This document shows, piece after piece, positions 8,794 to 21,579 of a stretch of DNA of 44,099 nt (its first letter is position 1; each line of letters opens with the position of its first letter). A model generated the notes under the pieces. It ran no database searches and was not told the origin of the DNA. It worked only from the letters and a program-made list of their open reading frames with translations. A program made the position numbers and the translations under genes. The stretch is from Phellopilus nigrolimitatus (taxonomy: Eukaryota; Basidiomycota; Agaricomycetes; Hymenochaetales; Hymenochaetaceae). The stretch is from contig JAJOHG010000215.1 in the NCBI GenBank assembly GCA_021029095.1, forward strand, positions 1-44,099, read 5' to 3'.

Positions 8794-11700
8794 TCGGTCG
8801 GCACGTCCTCTTGCTACCAGAAACAGTTGATTAATAATTCAATATCGATATTCTATCACTACATTGTCTGTTGCCATAGGCCCACCCAGAGGTCCTGGAG
8901 CGACGTGTAAGTCGCTTGCGATTGTTATTTCCCAATAACTGTCAATTCATTTCACATTTCACTCTAGACAACAACAGAAATATGGGAGGCGCATTTCATC
9001 TAAGAATATGCTGTGGAAAGAAGACAAAGTCGCAAATGCTTCTTCGACCGATGGGAAAGCTGGTTCCGGATGTGATTTTTCACAGAACTCTCTGCTATCG
9101 CCTCCCTTTTGGCAATGATACTCTGAAATTCGGACGACCAGTATTTCCGAGTTAAATCCATGAATGATATACCCTTTCTTTACATCTTTAATATCACGTT
9201 CATTCTGAAAAGACGAGGCAATGGGCGTAACGACTCTGCAGCCAAAGCACCCCAAACGCGGAGCCTGGGTTTCGTCATCTCTCTAGCATGTTCAGCGGGC
9301 GTCCGGGAATCTTTTTGTTATATAACCACCTGGAGATGGTCAAACACTTTGTGTTCTTGCTTCCGGCGTTCATAATGCATGCGCCTTTAGTCACCCGAAA
9401 ATGTGCTTCGCCTCTCGGGGGGTTTTTTTTTTTTCTTTTCACGTCGGCATGAGTATAGCGGCGCAGGTAATACGCCTTTCAGAGTGCAGGGGTCATAGAT
9501 GCATCGCGAAAAATGCTCCTGGCCACCGTACTGCATCGTGTGAGTGCAAACGCACCTGAGTCGGAAAGCGGCAGTTCCGAAAGAACTATCAAGCAGACCT
9601 CGAGTAACTCTATTCCCCCAGTGTGCCTGTGATTACGATTGTTGGTGATAAGAGGAAAAGGGTAGTAAAGAGACCTCAACTCAAACACCGTTCAGGAATA
9701 CGAAGTTTGCTGTTCAACTTCGTTTTTCGTGTTAGCGTAATTTTGTATTCAGGTCGGCGTGGAAGGGCCAAACGAGTGCTTCGCTCGGCTCTGTGCCGGC
9801 GTGCTTGACATGACAAGACAGCTAAATATGTTAGTAATCTCTAATGCCATAAGACACTGACCACGAAATCGCAGCTAGTTTCGCTGCTGTCTATGCGTAT
9901 TGATCTGCAAGACTGTGTTCGATGAAGACTCAGAATCGCATCTGTCAAGTCAAGTCACGGGCACTCCACGAGACAGTATCGCATTCAGGGAGCCCAGGTC
10001 GAATATAGCCATTAGCGCTGCATTGAGATTGCTCTTGTAGTATGTATCGAAAGATGGCAGACTACTGCTTTTATGTGAATCTAGAAGCGAGTAGTGAGGT
10101 CGAATTATTTTTATTGAAAAGAGCTCGCTGTGTTGGTTATTCAGCCTGCTGGACGACATATAAGTCTGCGAAGAAAATTGGCGTAAGCATCTCTTACGAG
10201 CCAAGCTCGGAACGTGAGGTAAGATGAAACGAAATTGTACCGCAGCGGTCTCGGTCTCGACAAAAAATGCCATTTAAACGATGTGCGAACGTAGAGAGGC
10301 CCGCAAAAACTGAGAGCCACAATTGATGTATAAGGATCGAGTTCATTACTTGCACGGAGCTTGACGAACGGCTACGGGATTGAAGTCGCCTGTAGCGAGT
10401 TGGAGGCACCATAGACTGCCGCAGAAATGTTATCTCCGCTTCTTTTCCTCCTTCCTTTCGTACATCCTGGCGCTGTCCCCGTTTGATATGCAAGCCGCCC
10501 AGATTCAATATTGATAGTCAGGTCGCCGTACTCGTGATGCGCTTGACGCGGAAGGTTGAGCGCGGCACAGCGCGCATTTTTGTGGGCGAGCGGTTCAGGT
10601 TGCGGATCCGCACTGAAGATGGTGCGAAGATTTGATAAGAAGCGAAGGAAGCAGATAGGAGAGAGGGCGATACTAGTATGAGAAGATGCGCAGCTCACTG
10701 CTGTCCTGGTTGGGTGCCGAGGCCAATGCTTCGATAAACAACGTCGAGCATTGACGATCCTGAGAACTTCGACGAACGGCGATTTCACAAAGACAAGTGC
10801 AGGCAAATCCAATGCATTCCGTATTAAAAAATATACAGCACACGCTTTCAGAATTCGAAATCTTCCATTGAGCGTACGGTCGGCGAAGAGATGTGTGGTA
10901 AACTCACAAGTACATCCTCCAGACCGCGCCTCTCGCCTGTTTTCACCATCTCTGCACTTGCGCCATCCCACGGTTTCCATCACATTGATGTTAGATGATG
11001 CTGAAATGCAAAAGACATAAATTGGGCTGCTGCACGATGCCGTTGGGTTGTTCAGCACGGCGTTTAGCGCCGGTGACTTTAGGCGCCGGTTACTCAGGAG
11101 TCGGGACTCGGTAACTTGCAATGCCGGGCGCCTTCATGTGCCTCTCCAACAACAACCGAGCAGCGTCTCAACTGAATTCAATTTCAAAGCTCTGAGCTTG
11201 CTGGTTGGCGATAGAGATGAAGGAATAAAAGTAAGCGGGTCCCCGCACGTTTTTGACGTGCAACTCGAATGCAAGATGGGTTTGCTCATCCGTCCGCACA
11301 GGTCCAGTGCATCTGCCAGCAGTTCCGACATGCCCGGGCCGTCTAGTGCGTTGAGAATACATGTTCGTGGACCTGACGGGCCAGGCATGCTGTGCGACCG
11401 GTATGTCTCCTTCCGTTGTTTTTCTTCTCTTTCGAGTTTGAAGGGCTGTACATCTCCAGCAAGAAGTCGAATCCTGTCGCGCTCTGCGGGGCACTGGACT
11501 CTGCGAGCCGAGCTATTAGGTGCAAGTGCTCGCGCACCGCTCATCACACACCGCTCTCGTGAATTCGCAGTCCCAGTCTACGTTCGCGCACTGTACGGGC
11601 GAGACTCGGCATGCATCTGTTATCCGTACACACTCGGCAGGGCGCCAAAACGCGTTTTAGTCGATCACTATACTGGGCGTGCGCAAATACAGATACAAAT

Positions 11701-12938
11701 GCTGATCCTCAAGCCTGAAAGGGATTAGCAGGGACACGAGCGCAACCAGAAAAGTCGGGCGCAAGTAGTGACTGCACCCTTTTCAATCTGCGCATCCCTC
11801 GATACCCGTCATGAGCGGCAACATCAGTGCGTCGTAAGCCAAGACGCACACAAACGCCTGCAGACACCAACTTCATCTCGAGATCCGAGTAGCGCGCGAC
11901 GGGCTTCTTCGTCCCACGCGATTTCTCCACAGCACAGCCAGTCTCTCGCGCGGTCCATCGCCGCCTCTTCCGGAGGGGTCCAGTGCATGGAGTCATGACT
12001 CGAGCATGAGAGAAGGGCGTGCTCGACGTCCGACCAACCCATTTGCGCGTACATCTAGTGACTTTCAGGAATACAATGCAAACTGCCGGCTGGATTCGTT
12101 GTCATGGAATATCATCTCGAAGGGTCTGCAGAGGCGCGGCGCGGTGTGGTCCCGATGAGATTATTGTGCGTGATTTCGTTCTTCCTTCTATGTATTCAAC
12201 GTTGCCCACTGTGGAGCTCTACGAGGGCATCGAGGAGGTTAAACGGCATATGTACATTATTTTTCGGTGTGTCCGCGTCTTTTCAAATCTGCAGCACGAG
12301 TTCATATGCAAGTTTAAACACAACTGAAAGTTTTCAAATTCTGGATCGTGATGTCGAGATGGGAAGCATACAAAGATCGTCTAAAATGTACCACCCCAGG
12401 AATGGAGAATGGAGGAGTGGATAGAACGCCGATGAGGAAGACACTGAGGATTAACGCCGAAGGGTGCCTTTCGCCACCTGTTGTTCAGTCTCTCCACTCG
12501 AAGCGCGCAACTCCTTCGGCTCATCCAGTTACAGAGAATTCTCTGAACGAGGTCAGCCGCGACCCTCTTTACGAGTCTACCTTGATGCTCTTGAATCCCG
12601 ACAGCTTTGCTTCCTGCCCCGTGCAAATATAAGCTTGTTGTCGTCCTGTACGGACTAGTAACCATCGCGGCTGCTGGTTACGAGCCTGGCGCAAACTGCG
12701 CGAGGCATATAAAGGCATGCATTCTGTTGTAGGAATTGGCCATCGGACCACTCAGCAATGCCTCTGAACATCTCTTTCACTCAAGTTGGTATCTGCTTCC
12801 TATGTTTACCTAGCTGAACGACAACTCATTCTAATTTTTTGTTTGTTTCTGCCGCACAAATTGATCCGCAACATCACTACCGACAGTGCCTTCTGGTGGC
12901 ATACCCACCGTGGGCATCAGCTGTCCAGCCATTCAGCA
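8794..12938. other. 4-kb stretch without a convincing gene
   Basis: Several medium open frames occur (11121-10372 minus, 249 codons; 11048-11728 plus, 226 codons; 12054-11824 minus, 76 codons), but the two long ones overlap on opposite strands around 11.05-11.12 kb, and their sequences show no domain, signal peptide or family pattern that I recognise. The 12054-11824 frame (PPEEAAMDRARDWLCCG) is the most protein-like and could be an old exon. The stretch also has a G-run followed by a T-tract near 9415-9436. I call no gene here. Confidence 0.35.
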
Positions 12939-14155
12939 ATGTCTTTCGACGTCTCTGAGGTCTCGGATGATGTCTGGATCGAGATTGCATTGTTTTGTAG
13001 TTTAAAGGAAGTCCTGTGTCTTGAAAGTGTATGTGCTTTCAATATATTTACGTGGTTTGAACAATATTTATCGCTTTGCTCCAGACATGCAAGTTTCTCC
13101 GCAACGTTTTCATGTCCGACAGAATCGTCTGGCTACGTCACCTCCATATGCTGGAGCAAAATGAAGCACCTGATCTACCTCGCCACATTCCCATCAGCAC
13201 GCTCACCTCGCTCAAATTGCGCGGCCTTGTCATAGACGCACACCGGCGACATTTCAATTGCACCAATCCAGACCAGACACAGTGGCTGCAGCATACGCGA
13301 GAGATCAGTGTGTCCACTCGCTTTCTAGAACCAGACATGTACAGCTGGGGTCGTCCGGAGCTACTCCCTGGTGGTACTCTCTTCCTAGCAGTCTGTATGC
13401 CCGTGGAAAACTCTTCGACTAGCTGGTTTTCGGAATTCTTGCAGTGCTTCAGTGTGTCGACTGGCGAGTGTATCTGGACATACCAACCAGATAGGCTTGA
13501 AGTAAGGCGCTTTGACTATGACATGCAGGAAAACAGGAAAATGGTGACGTGCATGTGCTCACGGAGAGTGGCTCTCCTCAAATGGGCAACATTGGAACAA
13601 GGTAAGAAATGCAACATCTATAGAACATGAAGACTATCATATCACACTGATATTTTATTAGACGGACAATCCTCGAGATTACCAAATTTTCGCCCCACAC
13701 AAAGTCATTTAGATCGCTTTACAAGGAAGAGACAGAAGGCTCTCGGAACCCGCCTCAATTTACAGAGCTTAGGGGTGACGTATTGGCAGTAGTATACAAG
13801 CATCTTGTCGTAACGTTCTGGAAAGAAAAACGTTCAGTTGCAATCCTTGGAGTGTGTATATCTATCTGATGAAAGGGAGTCGAAACTGTCTAATACATTT
13901 CTGTGCAGATACGGTGTCTCGACAGTCTAGACTTCACCACCATCACAGGCTGGCTTAACATTGATGCATAATCCCTCTTTCCTCGTCTTTGGAGTAAAAG
14001 TACATATGCTTGCTTCTCTCCCCAATGGGAGAAATGTGGCATTGCGCCAATCCAATCGATGCCAGACACTGACCAAATGCGTGTAGAATTTTACAGAGGA
14101 GCTCTTTATTTCTTTTCAATGTACTCCAAGTCTCTCATCATTCAGTACCTTGACT
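12939..14155 (+). pseudogene. F-box gene of a second subfamily, frameshifted
   Basis: Starts at ATG 12939 with an F-box N-terminus (VSEVSDDVWIEIALFCSLKE). An intron at 13029-13084 (GTATGT..CAG) joins in frame to TCKFLRNVFMSDRIVWLRH. Exon two runs to 13601, and a second intron (13602-13661) should lead to TILEITKFSPHTKSF, but the join is one base out of frame. A third intron (donor GTGTGT near 13852) leads to IRCLDSLDFTTITGWLN, followed by another shift at GATGCATAAT near 13966 and a third before DQMRVEFYRGALYFF (about 14075-14150). Codon content looks protein-like throughout, so this is a recently decayed or mis-sequenced gene. The organisation (F-box plus a long C-terminal region with beta-propeller-like repeats) is common in agaric F-box families. 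Confidence 0.65.
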
Positions 14156-15870
14156 AAGGCACTTATTTCGGCCTAGATTGCTTTTCAGTAGGCACATAAC
14201 TAGCACTTTCTCATAAAGTAGTATATATATGTGGAATCACTCTGGGACAAGTTCAAATTGCCAGGCTACGGAATTACGGTGGCCAAATACGCACCCAGAG
14301 CGAAACGACTTTCTCCGCCTACCGTATGCGCACACTCCATAAATGCGCATTCACACATGATTGGCAATTGCGCTGTCGAAGAAGGAGTGTGTGATGCACG
14401 CATCCCTCCGATTGCATGCAGCTCAAGCGCAAATTTCACGTTGACTAGGCCCGTTCACCAATCTCCACATGCAGGACACTACAATTTCCATGTGTCAGCA
14501 GTCCCATTCCTTTAAGTTGAGTGAGAGACCACCTTTCCGTATGGCATGTTACAATTCCTTCTTTTTTTATTGCCAAGTAGTGGGTTCAAGCGCCAGGCGG
14601 GGACGGAGTTTAGCACGCGCTTCTCGTTTAGCTTGTTCTCAGGCTGTATGGCAGTGAGCTAGGGATGGCTATTTCAGGCTTTATGTTTCGGTTGGTAAAC
14701 TCGCATCGATTTCCTGCCTGTTCGCTCTAGAGAGAAACACAAACATATCTGCAATCATTTGCAGACATGTTTGAGCAAACACCGTGGTGCATAGCGATTG
14801 TTTCGGGACTTCGAGATGCATCGCAGAAGTGTGAATAACGACGGAAGGCCAATGGCTGGGCGGCGTATCGGTTATGTATACGAATGCAACTGAGGCGGGT
14901 AAGCTCTTTCCACTCGCAATTCTATACCTCGGTTCTTCTGACCTTCTCCTCAGTAAATATATCTTTCTTCTTCCATTCGAGTTATTATATTCCGTAAACT
15001 TGAAGTGGACTTCCAACGTGTCAAAAACATATATTCCTAACGTCTTCTGTCGAATCTGCGGTTCGGACTGCAGTTCCAAAACCGAGCAAGAGTTACCAAC
15101 ATGTCGAGTTGGGGACATCCTGCGTTTGAAAACGGACCAAGAGGTGGTTCTCACCGTTACAATGCAAAAACTTCCTCCGGGGTGAGCGGACAAACAACGG
15201 GGAAAAAACTGCATCTTTTTTACGGAAAGTGAAGAGATTTCCGGATGAATCAAAGAAAATCCGTGCCTGTACCCAAATCATGCCCATAAGCATAGGCTCG
15301 AGTTGTCTCTATCATACCTTCCGGTTGAAGAACTCGCACTGGTTAAAAAATGTATAGGCAGAGGATTCGGTCTGGACCAACTTGGTTTTCGTCCAGGGGA
15401 GAATTCGCACTTTTTGTTTTTGCGTCGGCGGCCGAAAAAAGAGAGAAAAAAAAATCGGCCTTATCTGATCTGCTTTCGAGTGTCCTTGGCGTGTGTTCGT
15501 TTTATCCTCCCCTTTTGAATTTATTTGAATTGGTGTTCGCGTATGCTCTTTGGCAGCTCATTGACGTGTTGCATGCTCTATTATGTACATAACGGAAGTA
15601 AAACAAAAAGGTAGAATGTTCGTGTATTAGTATCTGATTAGATGGAGAGCAAGTAACAAAAATAGCGTTTTATCTGATAAGTTCAGGGACGCATGGCGTG
15701 TGAAGCATTTGATTAGATAAATTTTGATGCGTGTAATCGGTGTTGCGCAAGCCTTGTGCTCGTCGAGCACCGCACGATGGCACCAAACCCTTACCGCCCC
15801 TTGCCCCAGAAGTACTTCAAGGGTCTGTCCACACCGCTCCTTTCTTTCTACCATCACTGACGCCCGCTCG
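14156..15870. other. Intergenic, no assignable gene
   Basis: A 190-codon frame on the minus strand (15253-14681) and small plus-strand frames have no recognisable motif. The right part is the presumed promoter of the siderophore transporter. I call no gene. Confidence 0.35.
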
Positions 15871-18800
15871 ATGTCTTCCGGATTTGACAAAAAAGACGCA
15901 GACAGCGAGCGCGGGCCCGATGTGTCCGCGTCAGAGACAGATGGCCTGCCCGTGCTCGATGCGCGCACCCAGGACGAGGTTGCGCAAGAAGTAGATGCGC
16001 ACGTCGGTGTCAAGCGTGTCGAGGCTGCAGAAAAGGTGCACGGCCGTTACTCGAAGTGGACGCTCTTCGTCTCGTGCGTTCGCACCCTTTCTATATCTTC
16101 CGCGCCAAACTGCTCACAGGAGGAACCAGGCTAGGCCTTGCGTCGTACATATATTCGCTAGACAGTTCTACGACTAGCAACTACCTGTCCTTCGCTGCGT
16201 CTTCCTTTGGCGAGCACTCTCTCATCTCATCTGTCGCGGTCGCGCAGTCCGTTATCGGTGCGTCCCGCTCATCTCTTACCTTGCATACTCTGATGTTCTT
16301 CTCCCGTCAACCAGTTGCCGTTGGCAAGCCTGTCATCGCCAAAGTTGCGGATGTCACCTCCCGCGCGTACGCCTACCTCGGTGTCTGTACGTCATCTCTC
16401 CATCCCTTCTCCCCTCTTCGCCTTTCGACTCCTATCACTTAACTCGCTCTCCTAAATAACGCGGGCGCTTACCCTGTCTTCTGGCGAACAGTGATCTTCT
16501 ATGTCGTCGGCTACATAGTTATCGCCAGCGCCCAAAGCATCGGGACCATCGCGGGCGGTATCATCGTCTACGCTGTGTGAGTACAGTCTGTTCGTCTTTC
16601 TTCCATCATTTCCCCTTTTCCATCCCTTGCTCTGGGTTTAGACTCTATATAGAGATCGATTAAGGCACTTGAGCGCATGATAGACTCTCGGACACTGTGC
16701 GCCACAAGCCATGAGGTCGAAAGACTAGCTTCTTGCTTTTCCTTTTGCACGCCACCTGAAAGAATGCGAATGCTGACAAATTTTCTCTCGTCTGTCCCAA
16801 CTATATAACCTGTTGCGGTTCGATACGACGCGATGGCCATTGATCGCACTACTCGAAACGTCGACGCTATGGATCGCCCTGGAACAGAGGATACACGTAC
16901 GTCTTATACTCAACCATTTCATCTTTCTTGCGGTATTGATTTCACGTTTCTTTCCTCCATCCCCGATGATATATAGTGGCCTGCAGCTCCTCACGCAGAT
17001 CATCATTGCTGATCTGACAACGCTCAAATGGCGCGGGCTTGTTTCCTCGCTCACCTCCATGCCCTTCGTCATCAACGGCTTCATCGGGCCCAACATCTCC
17101 GCCGCCGTATTGGCCCGGAGCGGTTGGCGTTGGGGGTGTACGTGTCGTTTCCAAATCCTTTCGTGCTTTGTTAAGAGGATGCTGACATCTCCTCTTTCCT
17201 TTTTAACGCATGCAGACGGCATGTTTGCGATCCTCGTCCCCGCGACACTGCTCCCACTCATTGTCACCCTCTTCTGGGCCGAGCGCAAGGCGCGCCGTGT
17301 CGGCCTCGTTGATGCTACCCTCGCGCAGGACGGCGTAGGCCCGCTTGTAATCGGTGCGTCATTACGTCTTTCTGTTTCTCTTTATTTGTATTCTTACCAG
17401 TTGGATCTTATCATGTTATTCTTCGATGATTTTCTCGTATGACGCACCCTTGTCTGGATCGGAAAATGTACCCGGGAACAGCCCCTGCGAAGACGTTTCT
17501 CGCGGGTGTGCGCCGTACAGCGGGCCAGCTGGACCTTATCGGACTCGTCCTTCTTGGCGCCGGCGTCTCGCTCATCCTCCTTCCGCTTACACTCGCAGTG
17601 AAGGCGAAGAACGAGTGGAGGAATCGTAAGTCATATCATCGTTTGTTTCTGTCAATCTTGCCTCTGATTGCTCGATACGAATTTCAGCCTCCATGATTGC
17701 GATGCTCGTCGTCGGCGGTGTGCTATTGATTCTCTTTGCCGTCTGGGACCTTTGTTTCGCGAGCCGCCCCGTCATCGCGCCGCGTTTCATGCGTAACCGC
17801 TCCGTCGTGCTCCCCAGTCTCATCGGGTTCTTTGACTTCGTGAATGCGCCCTGCTCCCTGATCTTCTTACTGATGTTTAACGCGACACTGGCAGATGAGT
17901 TTCTACCTCACCTACGTCTACCTCTACTCGTTTGTGCTCGTCGTCAAGCCCTGGTCCGTCCTCGACGCGACGTACTTCAACCAGGCGCAGAGCATTGCGC
18001 TCACCGTGTTCGGCTTCGCTGCAGGCGTTGGCATGTGGTACACTCGCCGGTACAAGAACATACTCGTGATTGGGCTGGCCATTCGTCTACTGTGCGTTTT
18101 CAACCTTGTCTTTTTTATGATGGTATTGTTGACACGGCCATTCGTCTTCTTATAGGGGCGTCGGCCTCATGATACACTCGCGCGGTGCCTTAGCTAACAC
18201 AACAGAGTTAGTATTTACGCAGGTCCTCCAAGGTCTCGGCGGAGGCATGGCCGCGGCATCGAGTCAGGTCGGTGCGCAGGCGTCCGTCCCACACGTTGAT
18301 GTCGCGATGGTGACAGCCGTGGTGCTCTTGCTCACGGAGATAGGCGGGGCCGTCGGGAGCGCAATCGGTCAGCTCTCCTCTTGCTCTTCCGCGCTATTGT
18401 GGCACTGGGTGCACGGTTGACTTACAACTTTCCGTGCAGCGGGCGCAATCTGGACGAGCACGATGCCGGAGAAGCTCGCAGCCGCGCTGCCCCAGCTCAG
18501 CGCGGACGAGCGCGCGGCGCTCTTCGGGAGCATCACCGACGTGCTCCAGTACCCGCGCGGCAGTCCAATCCGCGAGGGTGTCATCAGCGGTACGTCCCCG
18601 TTCCTTCGTGTGCTTTCGTCTTGTACTCATTCGCTCCTTGATTCTTCTCTATTCTTAATTCCTCCACGATATATTTGTCATCGGCAGCGTACGACGACAC
18701 GATGAAGGTGATGGTCATCACGGCGACCGGGCTTTCCGTCGTTCCAATCCTGCTAGCGCTCTTCATGCCGAACTGGTACCTCGGCGACACGCAAAACGCG

Positions 18801-18878
18801 GTCGACGCCGCCGCGCTCGACGGCGAGGTGCGCTACGGCGATGCTGACTCAGACGGGCCCGTGAGCGTGCGGGACTAA
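15871..18878 (+). CDS. Siderophore-iron transporter, MFS (ARN/Mir type)
   Basis: Proton-coupled uptake of ferric siderophores across the plasma or vesicle membrane. Thirteen exons give a 613-aa protein: 15871-16073, 16130-16257, 16315-16386, 16492-16576, 16888-16896, 16977-17137, 17216-17353, 17482-17625, 17688-17839, 17895-18091, 18156-18367, 18440-18589 and 18688-18878. Every junction is GT..AG and frame is kept. Family signatures: a hydrophilic N-terminus; LGLASYIYSLDSSTTSNYL (TM1); AVGKPVIAKVADV; YTGLQLLTQIIIADLT; WRGLVSSLTSMPFVINGFIG; and WTSTMPEKL near the C-terminus, with about 14 membrane spans. Exon five is only 9 nt yet restores the conserved VGYTG. Length is normal for ARN1/MirB-like carriers. 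No siderophore synthetase gene is nearby, so this could serve uptake of foreign siderophores. The substrate cannot be told from sequence. Confidence 0.95.
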
Positions 18879-19556
18879 ACGAAATGACTTCTGGGATTTC
18901 GAAGTTGGTGGAATATGTACAAGTTCCTGCAGAGCTGGTGATTTTAATCATATTTCTCTCTCTTCGAAGTTTATAGAATACTGAGCCGCATTGATTATGA
19001 AGATAATTGCATCCAGATTATTTCTCTTGGGCGTGCGAGTTTCGGTGTAATCATCGAAGAGAGTTATTGCCGATCAAGCGAGTCACCGAGTCAAGACCGG
19101 ATGTCCCGGCCTGCATTGGATGATGTCAGGAGTATGATGGAGGCTGCTGGAGTTTATCAATGACGGTGGCGATTGAATCCCAATAAGGATACGATTTCCA
19201 TTTTAGACTAGAAGATTGATATAATTAGAAGATGATCAGTCATCAACTACCTGTCAGCGACATACATGCCCGAGTCCTGCTCGTGAATATTGAACACCTC
19301 GACTCATCGTTGCTTTGGGAAGTCCAGAACACTCTGAGTTTGCATGATTACCTTTGAAGGCCTAGGGCCCTTTGCATAGCGCCAAGACACTGAAGTTTCA
19401 AATAGCAACGCCAACCTGAAGACGGGTATGCCATCGCCTGCTGCCTGAAACCAGATGACTCTATCAAATCTTCGAGACTTACAAACAAATATTCTTTCTA
19501 AAACCTTGCTTATTCAATTCTATGTCAACAATATGTCGTAAGTGTCTTGCGTACTG
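18879..19556. other. Intergenic between MFS transporter and NmrA-like copy A
   Basis: No gene seen. The right end (about 19440-19612) resembles 21420-21580 upstream of the decayed copy B, so the duplication included at least 150 bp of promoter. Confidence 0.5.
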
Positions 19557-19563
19557 TATATAA
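19557..19563 (+). promoter_or_regulatory. TATA-like box of NmrA-like copy A
   Basis: TATATAA 50 bp before the ATG at 19613. The aligned position before copy B reads TATACAA (about 21525), so the box is mutated there. Confidence 0.5.
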
Positions 19564-19612
19564 CATCTATTGGATTTTTGGATTGGGCACATCTGCGATT
19601 AAGGTGATAAGG

Positions 19613-20911
19613 ATGGCCAAGGTGTTCCTTCTGGGTGCGACGGGCTACATTGGAGGTACGTCTTTCCGACACTTCTCTGGTAAACTAAACATTTGACTAT
19701 CACAACAGGCTCTCTCCTCGTTTCTCTGAGTAAAGCATACCCAGACATCGTTTTCACTGCGCTCGTCCGCTCTGAATCTGACTTCTCCGCCATCCGCGCA
19801 GCGGGTGCAACGCCCGTGCACGGCAGCTTCTCCGACCACGGCCTGATCGCGGACCTTTCGGCGGCCGCAGACATCGTCTTGAATGCCGCGGACAGCGATG
19901 ATGTGGCGCTCTTGAACGCAATCTTGCGTGGCCTGCGCCGGAGGAAGGAGGAGGGCCGGGGAGTGGGCGCGTTCATCCACACGAGTGGGGGTATGATATT
20001 CATGGACGACAAAAGGGATGGGAGGTACGATCCGAGCCTGAAAATTTGGACTGTACGTCGTGGCCAGTTTTGCTTTGTGCACTTCTCTCAATTACAGTGG
20101 TTTTTGCGCAGGACTCCGAGGAGGATATACGATCCCTGAAGACGACAATGTATCACGGCCAGGTCGATATACCGTAAATTTCTTTCCAGCCTTTCTTGAT
20201 AGCATTGTTACGAGCACTTTCTGGGTTTCAGGTTAATGAAGGCGTCGGAAGAGGGATACGTCAATTCCTTCATCGTATGCCCGGTGATCGTTTACGGCAG
20301 GGGCTCCGGGCCCGTCAAGCAGGATCCCCTTTTATTCCGGTATATCCTCTTGAACAAGCAGATCTCCGAGCGCAAGGAAATGCTCTTCGTCGGCGAGGGC
20401 AGTAACGTGAATAATGTCGTAAGTCCATTTTTATTGAGACGCTTGTTCGTTTGAATTTCTCGCTCAAACGCTCTGCGCAGGTCCACATTGACGATCTCGT
20501 CGAAGCGTACCACCTGATCTTTAGAACTGCGCACGCCGCCGGCTCGGCGCTCTTGCCTTCTAGCCCGTACTCGCGCTACTACATCGTAAGCGCGGCCCAG
20601 GTCAACTGGAAGACGCTCGCGTCGCTCTTGGCCATCGCGCTCCACAAACGTGGCATCGTCAAATCCTCTGTCCCAGTCAGCGTCGCGTATGAGAACGCGG
20701 GTTCCACAGCCATGTAAGTTATCTGCGGTCCTCTTTTCTTTCACTTCCGGCCATATTTTTATTGAGAACATTCCTTTTGATTCCAAATAGGCTTATGTCG
20801 AGTAACATGAATACGCTAGCTAAGCGCCTGCTGGATCTCAGCTGGAAGCCACAACACGTGGAGCTCTCTGAGAATACATTCCACGATGACGTGGACGCCG
20901 CGCTGAAGTAA
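19613..20911 (+). CDS. NAD(P)-binding Rossmann protein (NmrA-like/atypical SDR), copy A
   Basis: Six exons (19613-19655, 19709-20052, 20112-20173, 20232-20418, 20481-20713, 20791-20911) encode 329 aa. The N-terminus VFLLGATGYIGG is a glycine-rich dinucleotide-binding loop (GxxGxxG, residues 8-14). Further family features are ALVRSESDF, LNAADSDD, FIHTSGG, VDIPLMKAS, VIVYGRGSGP and VHIDDLVEAY. This is the fungal NAD(P)-binding family related to NmrA and extended SDRs. The YxxxK catalytic pair of classical SDRs is not evident, so a redox-sensing or atypical reductase/epimerase role is possible; the substrate is unknown. The first five exon lengths (43, 344, 62, 187, 233) are identical to copy C at 36-37 kb. 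Likely cytosolic. Confidence 0.9.
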
Positions 20912-21579
20912 TTATAGGACCTCTTCGTATGAAGTGCGAAGCGTGATCAAGCCCTTAGAAGCTTGGATTGTAATTCCTTGGATTCAGGATAGTCGGGACG
21001 TCGAATCTGACTATTGAGGTTGTATACCACGATATGAATGGCGAAATATATATGTTGACTTTCGGCACTTCCCTGATTGACTTCGTGTTTGAATATCATG
21101 TTTGATATACGACAGTGCCCTCCTTACCCGCGTTCTCAGTTGGAATTCGTGAAGAAAGCATAGGCAGGGCTATCTTCGTTTGCGTAATATCGATTTGGCC
21201 ATGATGAATGTCTGAAAAAACGAGTAAATGGTAGAGTGTGATGGAGCGTGTCCTGGACTGGAATAGATCAAGGATGAATGTGAATGCACATACTTGAAGC
21301 AACTAATCATCATAACGTTAAGAGGCAAGGGACATTTGTCTGGGGCGGCGCGAGTGACCCGGTAGCCGGTCTCCTCGGTCCGGGATTAGCCGCTCGGCTT
21401 TTGACGTCCGCCACGCCAGTTTCTTCCTGGCTCGAGTCTTCGAGATTTACGAACAAATCTGCTTTCTAACACCTTGCTTCCTGGTTCCTACGTTCACGAC
21501 CGCTCGTAAGCGTCCTGCGTGCTGTATACAACAGTAATGCATTTTCGAATTGTGTACATCGGTGGCAGAAGTGGCGGGG
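20912..21579. other. Spacer between copy A and the decayed copy B
   Basis: No gene seen. From about 21420 the sequence aligns with the promoter region of copy A. Confidence 0.5.

Noticed and set aside
9410..9440. G-run followed by T-tract as a terminator
   Set aside because: Not attached to any supported gene and not a eukaryotic terminator signal.
10372..11728. Two long open frames (249 and 226 codons) on opposite strands, adjoining at about 11.05-11.12 kb
   Set aside because: No motif, domain or plausible splice structure; the compositions look like shadow frames in GC-moderate sequence.
14681..15253. 190-codon minus-strand frame
   Set aside because: No recognisable motif, and a plus-strand frame overlaps it; kept only as an unassigned stretch.
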